Source of the DNA: Tenggerimyces sp963762635
Lineage (GTDB): Bacteria > Actinomycetota > Actinomycetes > Propionibacteriales > Actinopolymorphaceae
Assembly: GCA_963762635.1 (NCBI GenBank)
Contig: CAVXLQ010000010.1
Coordinates: 186,001 to 250,000, forward strand
DNA length: 64,000 bases
Direction of reading: 5' to 3'
The number at the start of each line of letters is the position of its first letter. Position 1 is the stretch's first letter. Positions 34,822-42,490 of the stretch are shown here, in pieces. The notes below the pieces were generated by a model, which was not told the origin of the DNA, did not search any database, and saw only the letters and a list, made by a program, of their open reading frames with translations. The translations under genes were made by a program, and so were the position numbers.

Positions 34822-34840
34822 TCTCGGTAACTTACCGAGA
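34822..34840 (+). promoter_or_regulatory. 19-bp palindrome abutting the HAD gene start
   Basis: TCTCGGTAA (34822-34830), one central C, then TTACCGAGA (34832-34840) form a perfect palindrome ending exactly before the GTG at 34841. TAACTT inside it (34828-34833) sits seven bases before the GTG, so it can serve as the -10 of a leaderless promoter. It is a likely operator for an unidentified regulator. Confidence 0.6.
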
Positions 34841-35482
34841 GTGAAAAAGTACGTCCTCTTCGATCACGACGGTGTCCTGGTGGATACCGAGCTCTGGTAT
34901 TACAAAGCGGGAGAACGCGCCCTCGCGGCCATCGGTCTGACCTTGGACAAGGATCAATACCTCCGGGACATGAGCCAGGGTTTGGGCACTTGGGTCCAAG
35001 CCAGGGCGGCAGGTGTCGACGACCAGACCATCGGCAGGCTGCGTGCGGTTCGCGATGACTTCTATCAGGAGTATCTGAGAACGGAAGCCATCGAGATCGA
35101 AGGCGTCGTCGAAGCCCTCGCCGAGCTGTCGAACTACGTCCGCATGGCCATCGTGACGACCGCGAAACGGGTGGACTTCGAGCTCATCCATGAGAGGCGC
35201 CATCTGAGACAGTTCATGGATTTCGTCCTCGTTCGCGAGGACTACAAGCTCGCCAAGCCGCATCCGGAACCCTATGTGACTGGCCTGAAGCGCTTCGGGG
35301 CCAGCAGAGCAGAGACGCTGGTTGTCGAGGATTCGGCCAGGGGCCTGAGCTCAGCCGTGGCGGCCGGAATCGACTGTGCCATTGTCCATAACGAATTCAC
35401 GAAAGCGCAGGACTTCTCCCAGGCCAGTTATCGCATCGAATCCCTGGGTGAAGTGAAGGACATCGTCCTCGACGGCACGTGA
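34841..35482 (+). CDS. HAD-family hydrolase (phosphoglycolate phosphatase-like), atypical base composition
   Basis: 213 residues from GTG 34841. HAD motif I FDHDGVLVDTE (nucleophile Asp 8), motif II AIVTTAKR, motif III lysine in YKLAKPHPEPY and motif IV VVEDSARGLSSAVAAG are intact, with a C1 helical cap between I and II. It is a phosphatase or phosphomutase of unknown substrate. The DNA is visibly poorer in G+C, and codons such as AAA, GAT, TAT and GAA are far more frequent than in neighbours, suggesting recent transfer. A palindrome abuts the start. Confidence 0.85.
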   Translation: MKKYVLFDHDGVLVDTELWYYKAGERALAAIGLTLDKDQYLRDMSQGLGTWVQARAAGVDDQTIGRLRAVRDDFYQEYLRTEAIEIEGVVEALAELSNYVRMAIVTTAKRVDFELIHERRHLRQFMDFVLVREDYKLAKPHPEPYVTGLKRFGASRAETLVVEDSARGLSSAVAAGIDCAIVHNEFTKAQDFSQASYRIESLGEVKDIVLDGT

Positions 35483-35491
35483 AAGAGCGCC

Positions 35492-35929
35492 TCAGGAGTG
35501 CAGGTCGAACGCGACGGCCAGGCAGTCGCCGTGCTGGGCCAGCAGCTCGCGCGCCGTGTCGTCCCAGGTGTCGCCGGTCTTGCGCGTCCAGCCGTGCCAC
35601 GCGCCGTCCGGCGTCACGATGGCGCCGACGCGCAGCTGCTCGACCGGGACGAGCTGGCCGACGAGCCTGATGTTGTCGTCGTCGGTGACGACGTCGAAGC
35701 CGTACCGCTCCTGGAACTCCGCCGGAGTGAGGTTGTAGTTCTGCTCCTTGCCCCAGATGATCCCGTCGTACCGGCCGCCGATGGTGAACCCGTCGCACTT
35801 CGCCTCGGGATTGTGGTCGTACTTGTCGGCGAGGTCGCTGATCCAGTAGCGCTCCATCAGCGCGGTCGCGCGGGCGGCCGGATCGGGCTCACCGGCGGGG
35901 ACGAGGACGAGCGCGAGTGTGTGCGACAC
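35492..35929 (-). CDS. Hypothetical protein, unrecognised
   Basis: 145 residues from GTG 35929 (VSHTLALVLVPAGEP). I do not recognise a family. Visible features: no signal or membrane helix; a central aromatic and glycine-rich patch CDGFTIGGRYDGIIWGKEQN; an Asp/Asn-rich DDDNIRLVGQL; and a C-terminal AIVTPDGAWHGWTRK plus LLAQHGDCLAVAFDLHS. The frame is well supported by third-position G/C. It is divergent from the sensor kinase at 35982, sharing a 50-bp promoter region, and its stop faces the HAD gene stop 9 bases away. Confidence 0.65.
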   Translation of the reverse strand: MSHTLALVLVPAGEPDPAARATALMERYWISDLADKYDHNPEAKCDGFTIGGRYDGIIWGKEQNYNLTPAEFQERYGFDVVTDDDNIRLVGQLVPVEQLRVGAIVTPDGAWHGWTRKTGDTWDDTARELLAQHGDCLAVAFDLHS

Positions 35930-35981
35930 GGCTCCGGACGATACCGGGAGGTACGGTTTCGGCGTGGGAAGGTCAACCGAG

Positions 35982-37112
35982 GTGAGCCGCGACGACCTCG
36001 ACGCCTTGTCGCGGGCGGTGCTCGCCGTCACCGAGCAGACGTCGACGCGCGAGGTGTTGCAGATGATCGTCGAGTCGGCGCGTTCGCTCGTCGGCTCGGA
36101 CTACGCGGCGCTGGGCGTGCCGGACGAGGTGGGCCGCTTCGCCGAGTTCTACACCGCCGGCGTGTCGGACGAGGAGTGGCAGGCGATCGGGCCGGTGCCG
36201 CGGGCGCACGGCTTGCTCGGCGCGATGATGAGCGAGGCGACGACCAATCGGGTGGTCGACGTTCAGGACGATCCGCGCTTCTCCGGTTGGCCGTCGGCGC
36301 ATCCGGACATGCGCGCGTTCGTCGGCGTTCCGGTGGTCGACCAGGGTGAGATCCTCGGCGCGGTGTGGGTCGCGAACAAGGGCCGGGACCGCGAGTTCAC
36401 GTCGGATGACGAACGGTTGTTGGGGATTCTCGCGGCGCATGCGGCGATCGCGCTGACCCGGGCACGGATGTTCGAACGGGATCGCGAGCTGACGCTGATC
36501 GAGGAACGCGCGCGCATCGCGCGGGACCTGCACGACGCCGTGGCGCAGAAGCTGTTCTCGTTGCGGCTCACCGTGGGTGCGGCGGAAGCCCTTGCGCACA
36601 AGGCGAATCCGGAACGTGTCGTCGAGGAGCTGCGGCGGGCGAAGGAGCTGGCGGGGTCGGCGTTGGACGAGCTGCGTGCCGTGGTCACCGAGCTCCGGCC
36701 GCCCGCGTTGCAGGAGGACGGGCTCGTTCCCGCGCTCCGCAAGCACATCGCGGTGACCAGCCGGGCGCAGCAGGTGCCGGTCACGTTCACGTCCGACTGC
36801 GACGGTCGCTGCTCGTTGTCGCCACCGGTGGAGGACGTGATCTTCCGGGTGACGCAGGAGGCGCTGCACAACGCGCTGCGGCACGGGAAGCCGACGAAGG
36901 TGAGCGTGGACTTGGACACCTCCGGTTCTCAGGTGGTGTTGACGGTGTCGGACGACGGGACCGGGTTCCAGTCGGATCCGGTGCTCGCGGGCGGCCATCA
37001 TCTGGGCCTCGCGTCCATGCGCGAACGAGCCCGGCGCGCCGGTGGTCGGTTGCGCGTGACGTCGGAGCTCGGGCAGGGAACGACCGTGCGCCTGGAGGTG
37101 CCGAATGACTAA
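35982..37112 (+). CDS. GAF-domain sensor histidine kinase (NarL/DevS-like class)
   Basis: 376 residues from GTG 35982 (GGAAGG nine bases upstream); GTG 35964 is an alternative. The N-terminal GAF domain (about 10-165: SARSLVGSDYAALGVPDE, AFVGVPVVDQGEILGAVWVA) is followed by HisKA_3 with the phospho-histidine in IARDLHDAVAQKLFSLRL, then a HATPase with FRVTQEALHNALRHGKP and GGHHLGLASMRERARRAGG. Cytosolic, like mycobacterial DevS/DosT. It overlaps its response regulator by eight bases. Confidence 0.92.
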   Translation: MSRDDLDALSRAVLAVTEQTSTREVLQMIVESARSLVGSDYAALGVPDEVGRFAEFYTAGVSDEEWQAIGPVPRAHGLLGAMMSEATTNRVVDVQDDPRFSGWPSAHPDMRAFVGVPVVDQGEILGAVWVANKGRDREFTSDDERLLGILAAHAAIALTRARMFERDRELTLIEERARIARDLHDAVAQKLFSLRLTVGAAEALAHKANPERVVEELRRAKELAGSALDELRAVVTELRPPALQEDGLVPALRKHIAVTSRAQQVPVTFTSDCDGRCSLSPPVEDVIFRVTQEALHNALRHGKPTKVSVDLDTSGSQVVLTVSDDGTGFQSDPVLAGGHHLGLASMRERARRAGGRLRVTSELGQGTTVRLEVPND

Positions 37113-37737
37113 GGGCCCGATTCGGGTCGTGGTGGTGGACGACCACCAGGTCGTCCGGCACGGGCTGCGGACGTTCCTCGACATCCAGGACGACATCGAG
37201 GTGATCGGCGAGGCCGGCGACGGCAACGAGGCGGTCGAACAGATCTGCGCGCTGTCGCCCGACGTCGTTCTGCTGGATCTGAAGCTGCCGACCGTCGACG
37301 GGGTCGAGACGTTGCGGATGCTGCGCGACCGCGGGAACACGGCGAAGGTGCTGATTCTGACGTCGTTCACCGAGCCGACGTCCGTCGTGCCGGCGCTGCG
37401 GGCTGGGGCTTCCGGGTATTTGTTCAAGGACGTCGACCCGGAGGCGTTGGCGCAGGCCGTTCGCGCGGTGCACGCGGGTCAGGTGTTGCTGGAGCCGGAG
37501 GTCGCGGCGGCCCTGGTGTCCGGCGACGGGAGGAGCGACCGTTCGACCTCGTTGACCGAACGGGAGCGCGAGGTTCTGGCGGAGATCGCGCGCGGACGGT
37601 CGAACCGGGAGATCGCGAGGGCTTTGGTGTTGTCGGAGAAGACGGTGAAGACGCACGTGTCGTCGATCCTGGCGAAGCTGGGGTTGGCCGACCGTACGCA
37701 GGCCGCCCTGTACGCCGTGCGGTCGGGGATCGTCTAG
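37105..37737 (+). CDS. NarL/LuxR-family response regulator
   Basis: 210 residues. The receiver domain has VVVVDDHQVVRHGLRTFL, the phosphorylated Asp in PDVVLLDLKLPTVDGVE and the conserved Lys in ASGYLFKDVD. The C-terminal LuxR HTH reads LTEREREVLAEIARGRSNRE and LSEKTVKTHVSSILAKLGL. It is the cognate regulator of the upstream kinase. Targets are unknown, but the following kinase gene overlaps its stop. Confidence 0.94.
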   Translation: MTKGPIRVVVVDDHQVVRHGLRTFLDIQDDIEVIGEAGDGNEAVEQICALSPDVVLLDLKLPTVDGVETLRMLRDRGNTAKVLILTSFTEPTSVVPALRAGASGYLFKDVDPEALAQAVRAVHAGQVLLEPEVAAALVSGDGRSDRSTSLTEREREVLAEIARGRSNREIARALVLSEKTVKTHVSSILAKLGLADRTQAALYAVRSGIV

Positions 37738-38339
37738 TGGCAGGGCAGATCGTCATCCTGAACGGGCCGCCGCGGGCCGGGAAGTCGTCGATCGTCGCGG
37801 CGATCCAGGAGTCGTTCGACGGCGTGTGGATGAACCTCGGCGTGGACGGGTTCATGGCGATGACGCCTGCCCGGTACATGCCGGGGATCGGGCTGCGGCC
37901 GGGCGGCGAACGTCCGGACCTCGAGCCCCTGGTCGCGGTGTTGTATCGCGGGCTGTACGAGTCGATCGCCGCGCACAGCCGGCTCGGCGTGAACGTGGTG
38001 GTGGACGTCGGACACCACGACCGGTACTCGTCGCCGCTGGGCATTCTGCGTTCCTGCGCCGCCGTGCTGGCCGGGCTGCCGGTGCTGTTCGTCGGCGTGG
38101 ACTGCCCGGTCTCCGTCGCGCGGGAGCGCCGCCGCGCGACCTGGGGCGGCGAGGGCGTCGCGACGAGCACCCAGCTGGCCGACCCCGTGACGCTGTGGCA
38201 CGAGGCCGTTCACGACGGGGTGACCTACGACCTCAAGGTGGACACGTCCGAGCTCAGCCCCGAGGAGATCGCCGAGCTGATCCGTCAGCGCCTCGCCTCC
38301 GACCCACTGCCCCACGCGTTCCACAACCTCGCTACCTAG
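37737..38339 (+). CDS. Chloramphenicol 3-O-phosphotransferase-like kinase
   Basis: 200 residues from GTG 37737, overlapping the response regulator TAG by one base. Walker A is ILNGPPRAGKSSIVAAIQ (residues 6-23). VWMNLGVDGFM and VVVDVGHHDRY match the CPT family, and VDCPVSVARERRRAT is the lid region. CPT of the chloramphenicol producer phosphorylates the antibiotic, but most homologues have unknown acceptors. Its place behind a two-component system and before a UMP-kinase paralogue suggests one transcript. Confidence 0.83.
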   Translation: MAGQIVILNGPPRAGKSSIVAAIQESFDGVWMNLGVDGFMAMTPARYMPGIGLRPGGERPDLEPLVAVLYRGLYESIAAHSRLGVNVVVDVGHHDRYSSPLGILRSCAAVLAGLPVLFVGVDCPVSVARERRRATWGGEGVATSTQLADPVTLWHEAVHDGVTYDLKVDTSELSPEEIAELIRQRLASDPLPHAFHNLAT

Positions 38340-38349
38340 AAGGAGTTCT

Positions 38350-39090
38350 GTGCCTCGGTACAAACGGGTCTTGATCAAGCTCAGCGGCCAGGCGGTGGCG
38401 GGGGCGCAGAGCTCTGGGTTCAGTGCGCCGGCTCTGGATCATCTGGCGCGCGAGGTGCTGGCGGCGAGGGAGCTCGGCGTCCAGGTCGGGATCGTGATCG
38501 GCGGCGGGAACGTCTTTCGCGGCCGGTCCGCCGACGACTGGGGCATCGACCGGGTCGAGGCGGACAACATCGGCATGCTCGGCACGGTGATCAACGCGAT
38601 CCTGCTGCGCGGGCGGTTGACGGCCTTGAGCGAGTACGACATCCGCGTGATGACCGCGTTCCCGATCACGTCGATCGCCGAGCCGTTCATCCGGCTGCGG
38701 GCGACACACCACTTGGAGGAGGGCAAGATCGTCATCCTCGCCGGCGGGATCGGCCAACCGTTCGTCACGACCGACTATCCGTCGGTCCAGCGGGCCGCCG
38801 AGATCGACGCCGAGGCGATCCTCGTGGCCAAGCACGGCGCGGACGGCGTTTTCGACAGCGATCCGAACCTCCATCCCGAGGCCCGGCGGTTCCGGACCAT
38901 CAGCTACGACGAGGTCCTGAGCCGCGGTCTGACCGTCATGGACCAGGCCGCGTTCATCCTCGCCCGCGACGAGAAGCTCCCGCTGCACGTCTTCGACATC
39001 GACGCGAACGGCATCATCGCCGCCCTCTGCAACGGCGAGGAGCACGGCACGCTGATCGCCGCGAACGTCGAGACGGCCTACGCCGACTGA
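38350..39090 (+). CDS. UMP-kinase (PyrH) family paralogue
   Basis: 246 residues from GTG 38350 with AAGGAG upstream. The amino acid kinase fold has KRVLIKLSGQAVAG, VIGGGNVFRGRSADDWGIDR, ADNIGMLGTVINAI, the T/D substrate loop region VTTDYPSVQRAAEIDAEAIL and a C-terminal MDQAAFILARDEKLPLHVFD. It looks like a complete UMP kinase, but the usual neighbours tsf and frr are absent and several positions differ from standard PyrH (DNIGML for DYMGML, AGGIGQPFVTTD for AAGTGNPFFTTD). It is thus probably a second copy with a specialised role. Confidence 0.85.
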   Translation: MPRYKRVLIKLSGQAVAGAQSSGFSAPALDHLAREVLAARELGVQVGIVIGGGNVFRGRSADDWGIDRVEADNIGMLGTVINAILLRGRLTALSEYDIRVMTAFPITSIAEPFIRLRATHHLEEGKIVILAGGIGQPFVTTDYPSVQRAAEIDAEAILVAKHGADGVFDSDPNLHPEARRFRTISYDEVLSRGLTVMDQAAFILARDEKLPLHVFDIDANGIIAALCNGEEHGTLIAANVETAYAD

Positions 39091-39153
39091 CGTAGCCGAA
39101 GTCGGCACGCTCGGCGTACGCGGCGAGGCCCCAAGCCCGCGAGGCTCAGCGGC

Positions 39154-40680
39154 ATGCCGATTCGCGCCCTTGCCCTAGCCGCCGCGGCGGCCGTTGCCCT
39201 GACGACGCTCGCCGCCAGCCCAGCGTCCGCCTCCGCCGACCCGGGCGTCGTGCGGGTCCACGACGGTTGGCTCCGCGGCAGCGTCGCCGCCGACCACGTC
39301 ACCTACTCCGTGATCCCGTACGCCGCGCCGCCCACGGGCGAGCGGCGGTGGCGACCGCCGGCCAAGCCGCAAGGCTGGCGCGGGATCCGCGACGCCACGC
39401 AGCCGAGCCCACTCTGCCCGCAGGGCTCGATGACCGGGGCGGTCGGGACCGAGGACTGCCTCTACCTCGACGTCACCGTTCCCCGGAACGCGGGCAAGCG
39501 GCTCCCCGTGGTCGTCTGGCTGTACGGAGGCGGCTTCACGACCGGCGGAGCGCAGCAGTACGACGCCACCCGGCTCGCCACGTCGGGCGAGCTGATCGTC
39601 GTCACGCCGAACTACCGGCTCGGCGCGCTGGGCTTCCTCGCCGCGCCGGCGCTCGGAGGCGGCGGGAACTACGGGCTGATGGACCAGGCCGCCGCGCTGC
39701 GCTGGGTACGCCAGAACGTCGCGCGCTTCGGCGGCGATCCCCGCAACGTCACGCTGGCGGGCCAGTCGGCGGGTGCACGTTCGGTGTGCGCGCAGCTCGC
39801 CTCACCGCACTCGCGCGGCCTTTACCAGCGGGCGATCACCCAGAGCGGCGCCTGCGAGAACGCGGTGCTGACGCCTGCCAAGGCCCAGGCGTTCGGCGCG
39901 AAGGCGACCGAGGATCTCGGCTGCGCCACGGCCGCCGACATCGCCGCGTGCCTGCGGTCGGTCGCTCCCGAGCGGCTGCTCCCGCTGTTCAACGGCGGCA
40001 GGGCGCCGGTGAACGCCCGAGGCGACGACCGCCCGTGGGGTCCGGTCGCCGGCACGTCGTTCCTGCCGCGGCAGCCCGGTGAGGCGATCCGCAAGGGAAC
40101 CGCCGCCCGCGTACCGCTGCTGGTCGGCGGCACCCGGGACGAGATGCGCGGGTTCGTGTCGAGCGAGTCCGGGATGACCGAGGAGCGCTACCGCACGATG
40201 CTGGTCGAGACGTTCGGCGCCAAGGCCGACCTCGTGCTGGCGAAGTACCCGGCGTCCGCGTACGACAGCCCTGCCCTCGCGCTGGCGACCGTGCTGAGCG
40301 ACTGGGGCGGCTTCATCGGTGCCTGCCCGGTCCTGCGTACGGCTCAGGCCGCGGCGAGGCACCAGCGGGTGTACGCGTACGAGTTCGCCGAGGACAGCCG
40401 CCAGACCGAGCCGTACCCGCTGGGCGCGTACCACAGCCTGGACCTGCCGTACGTGTGGGACGTCAGCTTCCCGAACAACTTCCCACCGCTCACCGCCGAG
40501 CAGCGGGACCTGTCCGCGGAGATCATCGACAGGTGGGCGGCGTTCGCCCACACCGGCAGCCCGAACTGGCCCTCGTTCGACCGGACCGGCACCGTGCTCG
40601 GTCTGACCGCCGAAGGTCTCGCCCCGACCCCCTACGGCCGGACCCACCACTGCGACTTCTGGAGGGGTCTCCCCCGCTAG
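39154..40680 (+). CDS. Secreted type B carboxylesterase
   Basis: 508 residues. Signal peptide MPIRALALAAAAAVALTTLA with cleavage near ASA-DP. Alpha/beta hydrolase of the cholinesterase-like class: oxyanion VWLYGGGFTTGG, EDCLYLDVTVP (the Cys motif), the nucleophile elbow LAGQSAGARSVC, the acid in the SSESGM region and the catalytic His in LGAYHSLDLPYVW. The substrate is an ester but is not identifiable. The stop is followed by the second family B hairpin, shared with convergent fabI. Confidence 0.92.
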   Translation: MPIRALALAAAAAVALTTLAASPASASADPGVVRVHDGWLRGSVAADHVTYSVIPYAAPPTGERRWRPPAKPQGWRGIRDATQPSPLCPQGSMTGAVGTEDCLYLDVTVPRNAGKRLPVVVWLYGGGFTTGGAQQYDATRLATSGELIVVTPNYRLGALGFLAAPALGGGGNYGLMDQAAALRWVRQNVARFGGDPRNVTLAGQSAGARSVCAQLASPHSRGLYQRAITQSGACENAVLTPAKAQAFGAKATEDLGCATAADIAACLRSVAPERLLPLFNGGRAPVNARGDDRPWGPVAGTSFLPRQPGEAIRKGTAARVPLLVGGTRDEMRGFVSSESGMTEERYRTMLVETFGAKADLVLAKYPASAYDSPALALATVLSDWGGFIGACPVLRTAQAAARHQRVYAYEFAEDSRQTEPYPLGAYHSLDLPYVWDVSFPNNFPPLTAEQRDLSAEIIDRWAAFAHTGSPNWPSFDRTGTVLGLTAEGLAPTPYGRTHHCDFWRGLPR

Positions 40681-40690
40681 AAGTGCTAGC

Positions 40691-40819
40691 TCATGGTCGC
40701 GCTCCGCGCGACGAGCCGGGTGTTTGTGAACGCGGTGCCTTCCTCCCCGTCCTCATGTGTCCGTCTCCTGCCCATTTCCGCGGCAGGCCGGGGAGGAAAG
40801 CACCGCGACACCCGGCTAG
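40691..40819. repeat. 129-bp hairpin element, family B copy 2, between convergent genes
   Basis: It shares TCATGGTCGCGCT and AGCCGGGTG with the copy at 24941. AGCCGGGTGT (40714-40723) pairs with ACACCCGGCT (40808-40817), and CGCGGTGCCTTCCTCCCC (40731-40748) pairs with 40790-40807 with one mismatch. The outer arm contains the fabI stop codon. It is probably a bidirectional terminator. The inner stem sequence differs from copy 1 but remains self-complementary. Confidence 0.7.
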
Positions 40820-41586
40820 GCCCCCATCGCGTGGTAGCCACCATCGACGTGGACGATCTCGCCTGTCGTCTTGGGGAAGAAGTCCGAAAGGAGTGCGACG
40901 ACCGCGAGGCCGGTGGCCTCGCGGTCCTCGATGTCCCAGCCGAGCGGCGCGCGCTCGCCCCAGACGGTGCCCATCACGTCGGCGCCCGGGATCGCGCCGG
41001 CGGCGAGCGTCTTCGTGTAGCCGGCCGACACCAGGTTGACGCGGATGCCCTTCGGGCCGAGGTCGCGGGCCAGGTAGCGCGCGCAGGACTCGAGTCCGGC
41101 CTTCGCCACGCCCATCCAGTCGTACGACGGCCACGCCACCGAGGCGTCGAACGTCAGCCCGACGATCGACGCGCCCTCCTTCATCAGCGGCATCGCGGCC
41201 ATCGACAGGCCCTTGAGCGAGTACGCCGACACGTGCACCGCGGTCGCGACGTCAGGCCACTGGGTGTTGAGGAAGTTGCCGCCGAGCGCGTCCTGCGGCG
41301 CGAACGCGATCGAGTGCACCACACCGTCGAGGCCGTCGACGTGCTCACGTACCGCGGCCTCGAGCCCGGCCAGGTGCTCCTCGTTCGTCACGTCCAGCTC
41401 GAGCACGGGCGGCTCGACCGGGAGGCGCTTCGCGATGCGCTTGGTGATGTTCAGCGCTCGGCCGAAGTTCGTGATGAGAACGGTCGCGCCCTGCTCCTGG
41501 GCGACCTTCGCCGCGGCGAAGCCGAGCGAGTTGTCCATCGTCACGCCCGCGACGAGGATCCGCTTTCCTTCGAGGATGCCGCCCAT
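40816..41586 (-). CDS. fabI: Enoyl-ACP reductase (NADH), InhA/FabI type
   Basis: 256 residues from ATG 41586. It starts MGGILEGKRILVAGVTMDNS. The divergent SDR cofactor region and the active site SYDWMGVAKAGLES with Tyr-x6-Lys identify the FabI/InhA class, which reduces enoyl-ACP in each elongation cycle of fatty acid synthesis and is the isoniazid/triclosan target in relatives. It lies two bases behind fabG, as mabA-inhA do in mycobacteria. The stop is inside a family B hairpin. Confidence 0.95.
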   Translation of the reverse strand: MGGILEGKRILVAGVTMDNSLGFAAAKVAQEQGATVLITNFGRALNITKRIAKRLPVEPPVLELDVTNEEHLAGLEAAVREHVDGLDGVVHSIAFAPQDALGGNFLNTQWPDVATAVHVSAYSLKGLSMAAMPLMKEGASIVGLTFDASVAWPSYDWMGVAKAGLESCARYLARDLGPKGIRVNLVSAGYTKTLAAGAIPGADVMGTVWGERAPLGWDIEDREATGLAVVALLSDFFPKTTGEIVHVDGGYHAMGA

Positions 41587-41588
41587 CG

Positions 41589-42293
41589 TCAGTACCCCAT
41601 TCCCAGTCCGCCGTCGATCGGGATCACCGCGCCGGTGATGTACGAAGCCTCGTCGCTCGTCAGCCAGCGGATCACCCGCGCGACCTCTTCCGGTGTCGTC
41701 GTGCGCCCGAGCGGGATCGCCTCGACGTACTTCTTCTGCTGTTCCTCGGGCAGGACCGCGGTGATGTCGGTCTCGACGAAGCCCGGCGTCACGACGTTCG
41801 CCGTGATGCTCCGCGAGCCCAGCTCGCGGGCGATCGACCGGGCCATGCCGATCATGCCGCTCTTGCTCGCGGCGTAGTTGACCTGGCCGGGCGAGCCGCG
41901 CATGGCGACGACCGAGGAGACGAACACGATCCGCCCACGGCGCAGGCGCAACATGCCCTTGGCCGCGCGCTTCGCGACCCGGAACGCGCCGGTGAGGTTG
42001 GCCTCGATCACGGCCGACCAGTCGTCCTCCGACATCCGGAGCAGCAGGGTGTCGCGGGTGATGCCGGCGTTCGCGACCAGCACCTCGACCGGGCCGTGCT
42101 TCTCCTCGATGTCCTTGAACGCCTGCTCGACCTGCTCGGGGTCGGTCACGTCGCACTGGACGCCGAGGAATCCCTCGGGTGGAGTGCCGGAACGGTAGGT
42201 CACCGCGACGTCGTCGCCGGCCTCGGCGTACGCCTGGGCCACCGCCAGTCCGATGCCACGGTTGCCTCCGGTGACGAGCACGGAACGCCCCAC
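41589..42293 (-). CDS. fabG: 3-oxoacyl-ACP reductase, MabA/FabG type
   Basis: 234 residues. Rossmann motif VTGGNRGIGLAVAQAYAEAG, VLVANAGITRDTLLLRMSED (the NAG motif and family loop), catalytic SSVVAMRGSPGQVNYAASKSG with Tyr-x3-Lys, and TPGFVETDITAVLP. It reduces 3-oxoacyl-ACP to 3-hydroxyacyl-ACP with NADPH. It heads the fabG-fabI pair. The promoter must lie in the 197 bases shared with the divergent glycosidase gene. Confidence 0.95.
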   Translation of the reverse strand: MGRSVLVTGGNRGIGLAVAQAYAEAGDDVAVTYRSGTPPEGFLGVQCDVTDPEQVEQAFKDIEEKHGPVEVLVANAGITRDTLLLRMSEDDWSAVIEANLTGAFRVAKRAAKGMLRLRRGRIVFVSSVVAMRGSPGQVNYAASKSGMIGMARSIARELGSRSITANVVTPGFVETDITAVLPEEQQKKYVEAIPLGRTTTPEEVARVIRWLTSDEASYITGAVIPIDGGLGMGY

Positions 42294-42490
42294 GAACCCC
42301 TCCTAGGTTGGCTCAGCCTGCGACGCTACCAATCGCGCCTGGTCAGGCCCGTACACCCCGGGTCCAATCTTCGGCGGCGGCGGGTGGAGGAACCGGCCAA
42401 CTGGTCTCGTCGGGTTTCTGGCCTCCGTGCCGGGCCGACGGCGATAGTGGTCCCTCCGCCGCCCGTGAAGCTGCCTGTCAAGGAGCCGCC

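Noticed and set aside
34841..35482. Genomic island or prophage around the low-GC HAD gene
   Set aside because: Only this one gene has deviating composition. There is no integrase, tRNA, attachment repeat or phage gene on either side.
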